Of a stretch of DNA of 64,000 nucleotides, positions 37,801 to 51,000 are shown piece by piece (the first letter of the stretch is position 1; the number at the start of each line of letters is the position of its first letter). The notes under the pieces are model-generated. The model made no database searches, was not told the origin of the DNA, and worked only from the letters and a program-made list of their open reading frames with translations. The position numbers were made by a program, and so were the translations under genes. The stretch covers positions 1,437,731-1,501,730 of the forward strand of contig VZRR01008077.1 in the NCBI GenBank assembly GCA_013398015.1. The letters are read 5' to 3'. Source of the DNA: Oreocharis arfaki. Its lineage: Eukaryota > Chordata > Aves > Passeriformes > Paramythiidae.

Positions 37801-40490
37801 TGTGGTTAAAAAAAAAAAAGAGAAAAATATTTGGATAAAGACACTCACATTAGGAGAGAAGCTAGTTAATCAATATAGCTCCTATCCTTTCAAAAGTCTT
37901 TAAAAAACCTGTAAATATCATAACACAAGAAGACAATTTGCAAAAAAGAACTTAGCTTGGATCAAATATTCATCAGTTTGAGTAGAAATTGATAAAACAT
38001 AAACCGCACAATCTCTGTCCTCCAAACTAAGCCTCAAGACTCCCCTGCACTCTCAGCTGTGTTGCAGGGCAGACTGAGCTCAGCCAGCCACACCTCCTGG
38101 GTTGTGAGCAAATTTTTGCACTGATTATCTAGTTATCTAAATTAAATGAAAGTCTAAGATGAAAAATGTGATTCAAGAGAAAGAACAAAAGCAAAGATGA
38201 GAAGCTCTTTTACTTCCTCAGCCAAAAATCTCCCTGCTAATTTTCTGATCTTTGTCTCTTTCCATGTTAGAGGGTCAAGATCTACAGTAAAGACACTACT
38301 TGGAGGCAGTTTGTGCCTCAGGGCTAAACTTCTTTCTCCTGGGGGGATTTTATAGTGCCCTGGGTGACACCAGCGAGTTGGGCATGGTAGTGTCAGCCAC
38401 AGGACCAGCCTCCTCCCTAAGGAGACAGACAAAGACCCTTGCTACACTTCAGCAAACCACGTACAGTGCCAGGTAAGCATCTTGCTCTGAAGGTAGTTAA
38501 AGCAGATGAAAATATCTGCAGAGACTATCCACAGCTCTTACATTAGCTATTATTTCTGTTGCCAAGAAACTCTGAGCGTTGCTGCAAGGGCAAAAGACAG
38601 ATGCAATGAGAGAGGCTAAGGGTCATGCTCAGACCAACCAGTGCAATGCTGGAAATGATCTAGCGTAGGGAAATTCACGCAGTCCATAGATAGTTCCCCT
38701 AATTCAAAATCCCATCATATCGTGCATAATGCTGAATGTGGCTCCCTGTCCATCCTGCTGATGAGGAAAAGCAGGATTGCAAGCTTACACACCCCCACTA
38801 GATGCATTGGACTACAACTTCTTTTTTCTCTACAGTGTGTAGAGTTGAAATAAAATGGAATTTATTTTACTGTTCCAAGTGCCACCATACAGCTCAGAAT
38901 ATGTCTGATCATTTATCTGAGGCAACACAGGAGATGAGGTAAAACACAGACTTGTACTGACCCATTTTAAGTAACCAGCAACACCTAAACATCTTCCAAA
39001 CAAAGTTCAAAGGACAAGATTTTTTTTTTTAATCTGTTAAGTCTCTTTGATCTTTCCTTAAAGATGTAAAAATAGCTCATATTGCTTTCAATGTATATTT
39101 TAGCCCTATCTTTTGTGTAGATGAGGGAATATTGAATAGTACTGCCACATTTGCAATGTAAGATGTTATTTGCAAGCCTTTATTTTCCCCTGAAATCTCA
39201 GGAGCCTGAAGATATCTGATTTTGCCGTACTCTTAGATATTCATTCACACACACTATCTCTAGATTCTAACATTTCAGGAGCAACCGAAAAATTCTAATC
39301 TTCCTTTCCACTCTTTTGTCTTCTCATGAGCGGCAACAGAAAACTAGTCAAAGATCACAGTATGACTTTTTAAAACCTTTTGACTACTGAGCTAATATCA
39401 CGAGCTGTCTGGCCAGGGGTTGACTTGGGATTTATCCTTGTCTGAGCTTGGCAGTGTACGTGCTGGTCTGCTTGTTCTAGCAGACAGATGTATGATCCTC
39501 AGAGCACTTTCCTGTGCTTCTGCCTGAATTGGTTAGTGCTTCACAGAAGCCGGGGGAGAGAGAGAAGTCCCTAAGTCTGTGTCTTGTGGAGCTGGATGCA
39601 TCCAGCAGTGACCTGCTCATGGGTGGAAAGGGAGAAGATTGGATCTCATCAAGCTTTCAGTGCAATCAGAACCACATGGAAGTAACTGCACTTCCTTAAA
39701 GGAGATCTTTTTGGGTAGTAATAGGAAAACCAGAAAGCCCTGCAGAGTGGCTTACTCTGGAGGTCACGCCATGAAAAGCCATGGGCTGCGAGTCTGATTA
39801 ACAATAATGACTCAAAGCCTTTGCACTGAAGTCCCATTTGTCCCTAGCATATGTGACTGGTGCTGAAGGGCCCCCACTGAATTCACTAGGAAAAGTGCAT
39901 TGCGTGCAGCTGAGTCTAAATTGACGATGAACACTACATGTCCTTGTCCTGACTATCTTGTATCACAGCAGACAGGAAGAAGGAAGAAAGGAGGGGGAAT
40001 CTCATACTCAGGTATGGCCAAAATGGAAAATTATGGGGACCACAAAGGGGTAAAAGGTGAATTTGAGGAGCAAATAATGCATCACATTAACTACAGAGAC
40101 AAATATTTTTTCGTCTTGGATTTTCCTTCTCTCATACAGATTTTTTTGGTTTCTTTGGTCACTTTCTAATCCCTAACTCAGGAGACACTATCAAAAGCAG
40201 TCCTGTTCATATCTAACTGCCTGGCAGTCATCTTTTCCCCTTTGAGTTGGGCCTTTGTGAAAGGCTGGCTCCTTGATCGATTGCAAAACAAACACAGCTT
40301 GGTTTTTGGAAGTGGCTTTTTTGCTCCATCGCAAGCTGTTTGCCTGTCCAGCCATGTGGGAGCTTCATGTAATCTTGAAGAGGGAGGGAAGAATGCTGTG
40401 CAGGAAAACTGGCTTGTGAGCTCTCCTGGAAAACGTGCCTTTGCTTCCTGCCCACAGCCCCACGCTCATCCCTGAACCAAGCCACGAGGC
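34860..40490. other. Long non-coding stretch, no gene seen
   Basis: Open frames reach 108 codons (35486-35812, plus) with no domain. Low-complexity runs are A12 at 37808-37819 and T11 at 39020-39030. A strong pyrimidine tract ends in ACAG at 36689, followed by 57 open bases, but no good donor lies in reach. No repeats were recognised. Confidence 0.62.
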
Positions 40491-40499
40491 TGCCCAGCT

Positions 40500-40850
40500 G
40501 CTGCGAGGCACAAAGTCAGGGCTTCATATGCTGTCATTTCTGCCACTCTGGATTGCTCTGTGTCTCACAACAGCTCCCAGAGCAGCTTCATCAAGCTGCT
40601 AATGCCAACCAAGTAAATAATGCATGCTTCAAATTTGGGCTAAATATACATTAGTCTGATAGAGCGTAACAGCCACCAAGTCTGTTGTGCTAAGCAGTCC
40701 TTAGCTGTATATTTACCGGATCAATGGAGTGCTTAAAGCTTTGACACATAAATCAGTATTTATGTAAGTTTTTAAATAGCTATTAGAAGTAAAAGAGCAT
40801 TGCTGTCCATATACAGCAATTACATGGAATGAAATCTTCTTCACTCTTGT
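40500..40850. promoter_or_regulatory. Motif-dense unique block; possible conserved non-coding element
   Basis: Contains the forkhead core GTAAATA at 40613-40619 directly followed by ATGCATGC, then CTAAATATACATTAG, CGTAACAGCC, a TACCGGATCAATGG segment and AATCAGTATTTATG. It is free of repeats and of open frames longer than 60 codons. The mix of distinct motifs and retained CpGs (AGCGTAAC, ACCGGAT) makes it one of the better enhancer-like blocks here, but the call remains inference. Confidence 0.28.
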
Positions 40851-40859
40851 GTTGTTTGG

Positions 40860-41695
40860 TCTTTTTTGTGGAGTCCCCAGAGCCCTGATCAGCAAAGGCC
40901 TTTAAACACAACTGAGTAAGATGAAGTCAGTGTCTGAGCTTTACTCATTTTAAGCATGACTTCAGCAGAATATGGAAGGTACTCAGAGGATCAAACATAT
41001 CCCCTTGGTATCCTTTCAGAGCAGCTGACACTACCCAGGGCACTTGAATTACATCTTGTTTTTGTACAATATGAAAGAGAAAACACTGTGATGCTGGTCT
41101 GCTCACTCTGGGGCATTGGAGTTGGAGGAGGCAGGTGATTTTGTCACTCAGGTCATTGATACAGAATAGGAGGTTCCAGTGGTTGTAGACATTCTCTAAG
41201 AAAACTCTGAGGAATCTACATGGTGGATGCTGGAATGAAATTCGTGACTATTGTGGGCACAAGTGATCTGGTCTTGCAGGTGAACAAGCTCTTAAGATTT
41301 CTTCTTTCAGTCTTTTCTGTTGGTAAGCAGGATGGTGGTTAGACAGAGCATCTTGCCTCTTCTTTTTCCATAGACATCAGACACGCAATTTGGAGTACCA
41401 GATATCTGCAGCATTTTGAGTTTAAGCCAGATAAAGCCAAAGCTGTCCCTAAATTTCAGGGGATATTGCCATTTATGAGATGATGATTCCAGCTTGTCCA
41501 ATTTCTTCGTTGACTAGGATCTGGGAAAAGGTGATATGAGAAGAAATGTGCAATCCAGGCCTGTTTGAGCTTGACTGTCACTGACAACACTCAACATTTC
41601 ACAATTAACTCTTGGTCTCCAGAGTCCTGACTCTCATTTTCCATGTCAAAGCATCAACTGTTTGATGCTCTCTTTTCCAGACCCCAGTTGTGTTG
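40860..41695. other. Non-coding stretch, nothing recognised
   Basis: No exon, RNA gene or repeat was recognised. Open frames are about 60 codons and look random. Confidence 0.6.
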
Positions 41696-41699
41696 ATTG

Positions 41700-42000
41700 T
41701 GGCCTTTGTACACTACTCTGCTACAGCCATTTGAATAATTAATGTTTTATGCAAAGATTAGTATAATCTGCATAAATAAATAAGAAATTGTAATAAACAG
41801 CATGTCTGGCATCAAAATATTGGTTTAAGAATTCTAATAATGGTCATGATTTATTAATGCACTTGTCAGCATCTGTTGCTGAAAGCATTATGTATGCCTC
41901 AGCAGGATTTGCCTTGATTTGTTGAATGTAAGTCAGATAGACAACAATCATGTAATGAAAAGCATTACAGTTTTTGAATCCTATCTTTTAATGCCTAAAG
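41700..42000. promoter_or_regulatory. AT-rich, POU/homeodomain motif-dense block; best candidate enhancer-like element
   Basis: Within 300 bp lie AATAATTAATG (41734-41744), the octamer-like ATGCAAAG (41749-41756), TAATCTGCATAAATAAATAA, TTATTAATGC (41851-41860), and a small hairpin with 7-bp arms TGTAATG/CATTACA (41951-41957 and 41963-41969). No repeat and no open frame of note. The texture resembles developmental-gene conserved non-coding elements. Conservation has not been tested. Confidence 0.33.
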
Positions 42001-42342
42001 AAGAACTGCCTCATACCCTTTTTGAATCTGCCCTTTCTGTATAACTTTATTATTAGCAATGAAAAACATCTCTAAATTAATTTCTCAGTCTATGCACCAT
42101 ATTCTGTCAGTTTCCATGGTAGGGCAAATCCAGCCCAACAAAGCTGATTTGGATATTTCAATGCCTGATTGTGAATTGATATGCCGTTTTTACAGAAATC
42201 TCTCCTAAAGGAGGAATAAAGAGAGGTGGGAGAGCTCAGAAATTGATAAACTTCAGTTTTCCTACTCACCTACCTCCGCCACCATTTCTGGAGAAACTAC
42301 TGATGTTAAAAGTGGACTAAAATGAGGAATGGATGCATATTT

Positions 42343-42429
42343 ATACTATATCTATCTATATCTATATCTATATCTATATCTATATCTATATCTATATCTA
42401 TATCTATATCTATCTATATATCTATATCT
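42343..42429. repeat. (ATCTAT)n hexamer microsatellite
   Basis: A nearly perfect array of TATATC hexamers, with TATC tetramer interruptions at both ends. About 87 bp is long enough to be length-polymorphic. The open frame through it encodes an (Ile-Ser)n run and is an artefact. Confidence 0.96.
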
Positions 42430-42570
42430 CATGGTGATCATTTAGCGGGCTATTTTACAATCGTGATTGGTATTTGCATTTTGATTTGCATTTTCTTTAC
42501 ACTTTCAGATGTCCTGTCTTATACCTGGATTTTCTCTCCAGGCATTTACTAAAGATTGACAAAGAAGAAA

Positions 42571-42600
42571 AACAAAAAACCCAAAAACGACCCCAAAAGA
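42571..42600. repeat. Short A/C-rich tract
   Basis: About 30 bp almost entirely of A and C on the plus strand, the same kind as at 8501-8613, located 140 bp after the hexamer microsatellite. Confidence 0.7.
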
Positions 42601-42679
42601 ATCACTATTATTTTCACACATGGGTGGACAGGAGAAGGTAAATTCTGCAGAATTTAAAATTCATTTTTTATTCTAATTT

Positions 42680-42880
42680 TCATTGCAAAAGATCCTCAAG
42701 TGCTTTAAGGTAAGGTGGACCAAAAATCAAATTCTTACAGCCACTCTGGAAATGAGACTTCTTATAACTTCTGCACTATCTTCACTCCCCATGACATGCA
42801 GCTCTTTTGGGTGTGAAAAAGTGGCTGCAGATTTAGAATCTCTGGATTCCCATTCCCCTCAAAAATTGAAGTTTCATGAT
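42680..42880 (-). mobile_element. Doubtful MIR-like remnant
   Basis: Reading along the plus strand, CAAGTGCTTTAAGG resembles the MIR segment 'CAAAGCGCTTTACA'. TTACAGCCACTCTGGAAATGAG resembles 'TTACAGATGAGGAAACTGAG', and AGTGGCTGCAGATTTAGAATC resembles 'AGTGGCAGAGCCGGGATTCGAA', in the correct order for the reverse complement of MIR. Each match is poor and spacing is stretched, so this may be coincidence. Confidence 0.25.
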
Positions 42881-42899
42881 TTAATGATTGAAACTTAAG

Positions 42900-44865
42900 G
42901 CATGAGAAAGAAGTGTCTTGTCCTCTCCTAGTTTTAAGTACCCAAATATCTCAAGTGAGATGGAGTCCACCTCTCACCCATCCTGCTACTCCACATTTCC
43001 TATCAGCTGTAGAGTGCATTTCCCTACCTTGCATGCTGGGTCTTGGCTATCCTATTTGAGTTAAACTAGATCCAGTTTCCTATCAATTAGAAAAAGGAAA
43101 ACTTTTCCCTCCTGAACCAAGCACAAGTATGGAATCCATAGCACAGTAGTGAATAGAACAGTGATTCTGAGAGGAGGTGGGAGCAAATATTCCTCAGTCA
43201 CTTCTGCGTTGCATCTAGGCAGTGTCCATAGGCTGATGAAAATAGGATGAGCAGGAAACAGCAAATGGAAGGACCCCTAGGAAAACTGATGTTCAGATGC
43301 CCAAATATCTTTCAAACCTTCATTATCTCAGTTAGAGCTTTACAACCAGGATTGAAAGTTTGCTATCTTTTTGCTATCTTTTGCCACATCGGCAATGAGC
43401 ACCTCAGACTAGAAAATGCTGGACAAAGTGATCCATTGATCTGCTATTCTGAAGCTGTACAGCAAATCCAATGGGCAGCAGAAGATTTTCTAATGCAGTA
43501 GAAGCCTGTTAAACAGATTGCATTGGTGTACAAAAATGTCATTTTCTTAAGAGCCTTATAACACAGACAAATAGTGGCTTAAGGACAGAGGTGACCTTTG
43601 CTGAACCTCATACATTCTCCCAATCTCTGTGAACCCTGCGCTCCAGAGGTTGATTCCAGATATTTATACAGTGCTTCTTTTTAGATAACAATAACAAAAA
43701 TTGGTCTTTCCCCAGGCACATCAACCCTCTTGTCACATTTATTTCTCTACATCTTTTGAAAGGTGTTTTTTTTTCTTTTTCAAAGGCATTTAATGGAATA
43801 CCACTTGGTGTGATATCAGAGAGATCTATTCTTTTAACAGATTTAGTCCTTTAACCTGTACATTTCTGTATTGCACTTTACTTTTAGACCTCATGTATTT
43901 AGACTCCTAATAAGTTTATACCTTCAACAGATACTTTTTTCTTAAGGAGATATCCTAATTGTAATGGTAATTATACTGTCAACAAAGGTCTGGTTTTTTA
44001 AGCGGTAGGGAACTTAATTTTTGTAGTAAGGAGCAGCAGAAACATCCTTCTTCAGAAAAAAAAAAAAAAGACATGACGGACTGTATATATTTCAGGGAAG
44101 CATAATACAAAGAATGGCAAACACTATCATTGCTATGCTACTCCTCTATTGCTGCTCTTGTTGAGGAGAGCCAGCATGCAATAAAGATATGGGAAGATAC
44201 AACTGGTACTCAAATAAGGGTGACACCTTCTCAGTATATCACAGAAAAGCCACCAAGCACATGGAGCAGAGGGGAAGAGTTGCAGTTTCAGTGTCACCAG
44301 GACAAATACAGCAACCAATGAAAAGAAAAACAAAACAAGCAACAAGCTTTGGCTGCCTTCATTGCTGGTTTTTTTAAATAAAATCCCCGGCATAGAGATG
44401 AAATTGGAAAGATACAGTAGCAAAGCTTGTTCAGGTAACTTAAAAAAGTTTTAGAAAGCTTGAAAGGATTAGTGGACAGAAGTAGACAATTTTTTTACAT
44501 GGCACTTCTGCTTACATTGTGTTGCAACAGTTGCTAAGCGAAGTGCAAGATGGTTTATATTGTCATATCAGATTTACGTGGTAAAATTTAATGTCGTGCT
44601 TGTCAGTTTTAAACACTGGAAATATCAATTAAATGTCAAACTATACTTGACTTCAATCCTAAATGGCTGTAAAAACACAATAAAAATTTACAATCATTTA
44701 GCCTTACTTACCCTTTTCTCCCTGTTCCCCCCTTACTTTCCCAGTAAGACTCATTACAGGAGATTGTTTGGGAGGAGCTAATTTTGTTTTTTCTGCTTGA
44801 AGTCTGGTGATTCATTGGGCTTTATACCACCAGTTAAACTTTCTTCCCTTAAAAATCAATGGCTG
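42900..44865. other. Non-coding stretch with a small tandem duplication
   Basis: No gene recognised; open frames stay below 100 codons. An 11-bp unit, TTGCTATCTTT, is tandemly duplicated at 43360-43381. An A14 run lies at 44056-44069. A T-rich run lies near 43767-43774. Confidence 0.6.
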
Positions 44866-44869
44866 AGGA

Positions 44870-45090
44870 GTGAAGTCTTACTGCAGTCTGATGAGTCTGA
44901 GACTGAAGTTTTAATTATGACTTGAAGTAATTAATTTGTAGGTTTTAATGGCTCATGCATCTCTTTGACAGGTCATCTGAGTTTTTTGAAAGTTTTGAAA
45001 GCAATGAAATCAATTTCTTGGACAGTTAGTTAGCAAAAAGAGAACACATTGGTGCTAATTGGATTGTAGACATAATATCTCTTAAACCTC
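44870..45090. promoter_or_regulatory. AT-rich motif-dense block; possible conserved non-coding element
   Basis: Contains TTTTAATTATGAC, AGTAATTAATTTG, CTCATGCATCTC and GCTAATTGGATTG, with a repeated TTTTGAAAG at about 44982-45000. No open frame of note and no repeat family. Regulatory function is inferred from motif density. Confidence 0.25.
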
Positions 45091-45099
45091 TGTACTATT

Positions 45100-48000
45100 G
45101 TGAGATGTTTTACCTGCTGAGGATTCTCACCAGGACTCACAAAGGAGAGCAGAAGAGGTGCCTGTTGCTCCTTCTATTCAGTGGTATCCTATGTTCTTGA
45201 TGCCTCAGTGAGCATAGCAGCGTGGCTGAATGATAAATTCAGCATTGCCAGGCCTGGCTATGGAGAGGGTGAGTCTGGAAAGATTTCTGAAGGTCAGGAT
45301 ACATTGGCTGACAGTACCTGCTACAGTCACAGCTCCCTATTCCGACATTCAGCGTACACTTATTCAATATCTGCAGTAAGGCTGGGCTAATTCTCAGAGA
45401 CACTAACCAAATTCATTCCACTTACTGTCCAGATAACTCTGCCATCCTGCAGGGGAGAGCCTGTGCCTATTAACATTCTTTTCAATAGTGATTTTGTGGC
45501 TCATGAGAAATACAGAGCCATAGGACAGAACACAACTTGGAAAGGTAGAGATTTATGCTTTTGCTGTGACGTTACCAGCATCTTTTGCAGCTTTGTCTGT
45601 TTTGGTTAGCTCTTTCTGTTGTCCAAACACTTGGACTGAGCCAGTTCTTGAGAAATAGCACAAACCAGAAGGATTCAAGCCATCTAGAATTATTTCCTTT
45701 TAACTGAGGGAAAACCCCAGGAAATACAATGGAAAAAAGGAAATACATGTTACTGAAAATATCAAGCTATTTTTTTTTTAATAATTTCATGAGAACAACG
45801 AAGAAAACAGCAACAACAATAAAATGTTCTCTGCAAAAGACACAGAATAGCAGTGTGTAAGCAATGGATAATGGCAGCCGTAATAAAAGCTTCTCAAGTG
45901 AATCTTTGATCAAGGAACACCATAGGTATTTCAAGAGGAAGGTATTATTCATCTGAAAGTCTGGTAAAACAAACTCCAGCTTTAAAAATTCATCCTAAGA
46001 AGACAAAAACGGCTTCTTTAAGGATTTAATTATTCAGTATTGATCCTCAAGAGCTAAGAAGGGTTGAAGTACCTGGAAAAATTAAAATAAACTCTGAAGT
46101 ATTCACTGAAGTGGCATCACACCTGCAGTTAAGGCCCAGCTCTGACTTCCCCAAACAAGTCAGGGGAAGCGAGTGAGAGGGAATACGGATACTAGAGTGC
46201 TCTTTGCTGCCCTCATCAGGGTAACTTGCTTTGACAAGACGTTCAACGTCCTTTGGTACAAAATGTTATGTGATTGAACAAAGAGAAATTGTCAGAAAAA
46301 TTTGCCAGCGTAAACCTGATTTGACAGTGAAAACACAGGGAAGTTGTGTGACTATTTCAACATACCACAGTGTTCAAAAATGAAGCAAGAAAGAGACCCA
46401 AATCTCTTCAATCTTCTGCTTCCCCTGGACACCAAAGTCACAAGGCAGCATCTGCCAGCTGTGGCAGCCAAAGGAGCTCGTGTCATTTTAGCTGCCCCTC
46501 ACTCTGGACATATCAACTGCTTCTCACATCACATGTCTGGCAAAATCGCCCCACACATGGTCACTGCTGTCAGTGACTTTCTGAAGTTAGATCAATAGCA
46601 CAGCACTGCTTTGGAGTGATAGCTCAATTAGAGGAGAATTCTGACATAAAATTTCAGAGGCAAAAACAAGTCCTGCAGCAGAGTGTCACAGGAATGACCC
46701 TTGAAAGAATTAAATGGTGTTTGCCAAAGATAGTTCAGATTTCTCAGGGATTAGCTCCTAGCAGCTGATTTATACTGTGTGCCAGGAAACTGTGACAAAG
46801 TAGAAACCATTAAAATTTTGTTTCTCTTTTTGCTTCACAAACCCCCCTCTCTCATTTTTGAACATTCGTTTGCATTGGACAAACTCCATCAGATAACTAG
46901 ATGCAAAACAATCTCTCTTCTATTTCATTTAAATAAAAATCTGACTTCTGGTGTGATACTACTTTAGGATGCCTGACTGCATCATTACAGCATTTCTGTT
47001 GTAAATGCAGTAATTCTCTATTAGCAGGTAACTACACAAATATACATGTACATACACAATAAAATCTTTTCATGGTTGCATGCCAACTCGATAAACAAAT
47101 AGGTGATGATGTTATTTCTTAGAAATCTTTGCAAAACCTTTGCTAGAAAAGCCTGTACCTACATAACTGAAGGTAGGGAGTCAAATGAAGCTTCCAGGCC
47201 TTTAGATCAGGCAGAATCGCTGTGTTTTGATCTAGTCTTGGAAGATTCAAGGTTCAAACTTACATTAGTTCCAAACAGATCCACTTATATCTTAGATAAA
47301 GAGAGAAATAATAATCACTACTGTCCACTTGCTGGCCTTGAACATTCACAATTTAGACTTCATTGGATAATTACATTTCTCAGGTCATTTCTAAGCAGTA
47401 TTGGAACCCTGTATCCTTTTGGAAAGGGAGTTTAAATTCATTTGCAACTCCTGTATTCACATCTGACTGGTGGTGACAAGAAGACAAGGTGAAATTTCAA
47501 GGGTCTCTAATAAAACATCACACTGTGCTCTCATCCACAAAAAGTAGGACTTTCCTCTCCAAAAGCAGACATGGAAAGCACAAGTCTGACCTTTCATCAG
47601 CTTTGTGATTTCCTCTCCAAATTTAGACTGCAAGGAATATATGACTTTAATGTTTGAATAAATTCCAGGCACCAAAATTTATCTCTTGCCTGCAGAATCA
47701 ATTTGTCTTCAGACACCTTTCTGTACTCTTTTTTGCCTTGGATGGCAAAGGGCAAAACCTCTGCCAGGACACAGAGTGGAGAGCAAAAGAAAAGCTGATG
47801 AAGAAGCAACTTTCACAGTCCCTGAACAGCCATGTTTTCACCGTGTTGGTCTCTGCTGACAAAAGTCAGCCCAATCTTATTTACTTTTTCTACTGAAAAA
47901 CGAGACATGAATTGCAAATCATGTTTACAGGGTACAAATCAGATTTTGTACAACACTATCACCTGAAAACTGACCCCAAATTCTGTCTTATGATGGGCAT

Positions 48001-51000
48001 GGGATGGTAAGAATCCCCACCAGAGGCTGCTTCTTCTGATGTTCAACTCCAGAGACATCTCTGCCGAGGGAAACTCTTTGTAGCACTGCAAAACGGAGTT
48101 CTTTACCCTGGTAACCCAGGAAAAACTCCTGTTTACAGCAAACACTTTGGAGAGGCCCTAGGGCCAGTAAATTTTTCTGTCTAGGGACAGGAAACTAATG
48201 AAAGAAGGCAAAAGCAGTCACCTTTGTGAACACAGCAGTATTTTCTGATGAGAAGCCTGTCTGGGAAGACACAAGACATGCTAAAATGGAGCAGAACACA
48301 AGTGAGGTCTCGGGGGCTGTGTAGACTCTGCTGTAGGCTCCCAGCATGACATTTGGACAGGTCTGACCGAGAGTTCTTGCAGAAGAAATGATGCCCTGTG
48401 GGAGGTGTTCAGGGTATAACAATCTTTCTGTTTAAAAATTACAGTGATCTTGCAGTGCTATACTTTTCTGAACTCTGGGTTAGAGGACTGGCAGGCTTGG
48501 TTACGGGGTTGTGGCACTGCTTGGGGAGCTATGGCACCTGAAAAGAACAAGAAAGCTCCTGGAATAACCAGGAGGGCACATCACCTGTGAAACTTTATCC
48601 TGGTGAATCTTTAGAGTTTGTACAGGTGTATGGAAATGGAAATGGAATTGTTTTCTTCAGCCAGAATATGTAGAGGAAGAATAGCTGGTAGCTAAGTTTC
48701 ACACAATATATAAACAAACTTGCCAGATAGTCACACAAAGCCTGTGAAATCCACTTTCTGACAGATGAGAAGCGTCATGTTAAGGACTCTGTCATTATAA
48801 TGCTGCATAGAGGACTCCTGAAAGGTTTCAAAGGCCAAGCAAGAGACGATTAGTTTCAGTATCAAAGCAGAGGGGCTCATTTAGTCCAACGCTATTGATC
48901 TTAAATACAATCTCTTCTTAGAAAGACAGCAACTTCAAAAAGAAAAATAACAATAAAAATAAGAAAAAAACCTCTCATTCAAAAGAAAATCACAAAATGA
49001 CAATTGTATAGAAAATGAAAACATTTTATTTCAGTTCTTCCAAGAGGCTTTGGAGAAGTGCTGCCCATGATTTTGCGTCTAAATACTTTGAATCAAAGTT
49101 TTTCACCAGCCAGCCGTACGGCATCTTTTTAAAAGTCCAGATAAATAGAAATGCTTCCAAGCTGGTCAGCTATAGTAACACTCAGTGGTTCATATAATGA
49201 TGGTATTTACTAGCTTGAATATTTGAAAAATGCATCTACCTTGACTTTACAGCTCCAAAAATTCTCAGTCAGATGCATTTGACTCTCCTTTTACTGAGAA
49301 CAGGTAGAGATGAAACTGAGTCTTTGAAGTCAGAGGCTTACTGCCCACATGCTGGCTGAATTTCCACTGCTAGGAGAAAATCTCACTTACAAATTCACCC
49401 TCGTAGAACAGTTTTCTGAGCACTAAGCCCATGTAACTTCAGAGTCACTTGTTTTCGAATGTACCACAGGCAATATCTTGGCCATGCTTTCACCACCAGT
49501 AATATTAGTACTTTTCTTTACGGAGGAAGGTGGAGACACAAGCACCAGATGTACTAGTCCAGGATAACATACTGGGAGGTACAACATTTCCAGTGAAGCA
49601 CCAACATTGCCTATTGATTATGCAGTGGCCATTGCTACTGCATTATTTATTTTTCCACGGAAAGTGACTGTATGGCTACAGCACACACTAACATGGAGAG
49701 ATATTTGCTTCAGGATGAGGAAATCATATGTGTTTAGGCCAGCTGAAAATGCTACACCCACAACAGACACAGGACCCTTCCAAAGACACCCGATAGAAGT
49801 AGGAGGAGAGATCAAGAGAGACAGTAGAGACCAAGCAGTCACCCTGAAATAAGCCTGCAAGAGTCCTTTGCATCTTTGCATAACAAAGGAGGGCAGGTGG
49901 ACAAATGGAAATAAGCATAAATATTTTGCAGTGAAACAAAAGCACAGCTTGTCTGATCTCTGCCCATCAATCACAGTGAAAGATGCATCTACCTGATGTC
50001 CTTCAGGGGGACAGTGTAATCCAGAAGAAAATATTCCGGGTGAGGATTCTGGAGATCTGCCTGCTCTTCCTGTCTCAGCATCCCTTTTTTTTTTTTTGCT
50101 CCAATGTCTTAATTCCCCTTTAGGGTAGTGTCCATTTTTGATAAACAACTTTGAGATAATCGGATGGTACTCACTTCAGAACAACAAAATTGAGATGTGA
50201 GTAGTGCTTTTGCCACACTTTTCCAGTGATTTATCTTTTCATCTCATTTGAAGGATAAGCTACTACAGAGCAAGGAAGATCTGCTAGACTCAATGCTTGC
50301 TTGTTCTGGCCATTTTGACAAAAGAGGCTGCCACCTAGAGTGAATTATCTGGATTTTTGGAAATGTGCATATGAGACTTTCAGCTGCTTGTACATGTTCT
50401 CACTACATTTGATGTAGGCAAGCATAGCTGTGCTGTCTCATCTTTCTCTAAAAGCTCCCAGTGTTTATAACTGTTCTTTCCTGCTCCCCTGAAAATGAAA
50501 AAAAAATTAAAATAATAATAATAAAAAATTAAATCCAGACTGAAGCTCAAGGTGCAGTTCACGTATTCAAGGTTAAAGTGATTAGACATTTCTCTATTTC
50601 TCTCTATCCATGGGAAAGTCTGTGCAACCTCAAGTACTTTCAAACCATGAATGTTTTGCAAAAATCAATGGTTTTCTTAGGACATTTGTAAACTCAAGTA
50701 CTATTCCAAGACAGAACAAAAAATGTTACTTTTTTGCCAGCAAAAGATTAAAAAGAACAGTTTTGGTGGCTGAGGAGAAAAGGACAATTATTCCTTCTCT
50801 GTTCTTTTTAATGAGACTGCCATGTCCAGTATACACATGCACACATAAATACTAATAAACTTACAAGTAAATGTTTTATTCAAATATTTGACTGTGATCT
50901 GTGATTAACTCATAGAGTGTTCATGCTTTCCACATGAATATACCACCACTCGCTTAGACTGAATATAGTGTCCTTAAATATTATTTTTCAATTCTCCTTA

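Noticed and set aside
42322..42552. Open frame with an (Ile-Ser)n repeat
   Set aside because: It is the translation of the (ATCTAT)n microsatellite.
49280..49380. GATGAAACTGAG segment considered as a MIR remnant
   Set aside because: Only about 12 bases match well and the rest needs too many gaps.
49618..50148. Longest open frame in the window, 176 codons on the minus strand
   Set aside because: No domain, no convincing splice or promoter context, crosses a T13 homopolymer run, and overlaps an 81-codon frame on the other strand. A few frames of this length are expected by chance.
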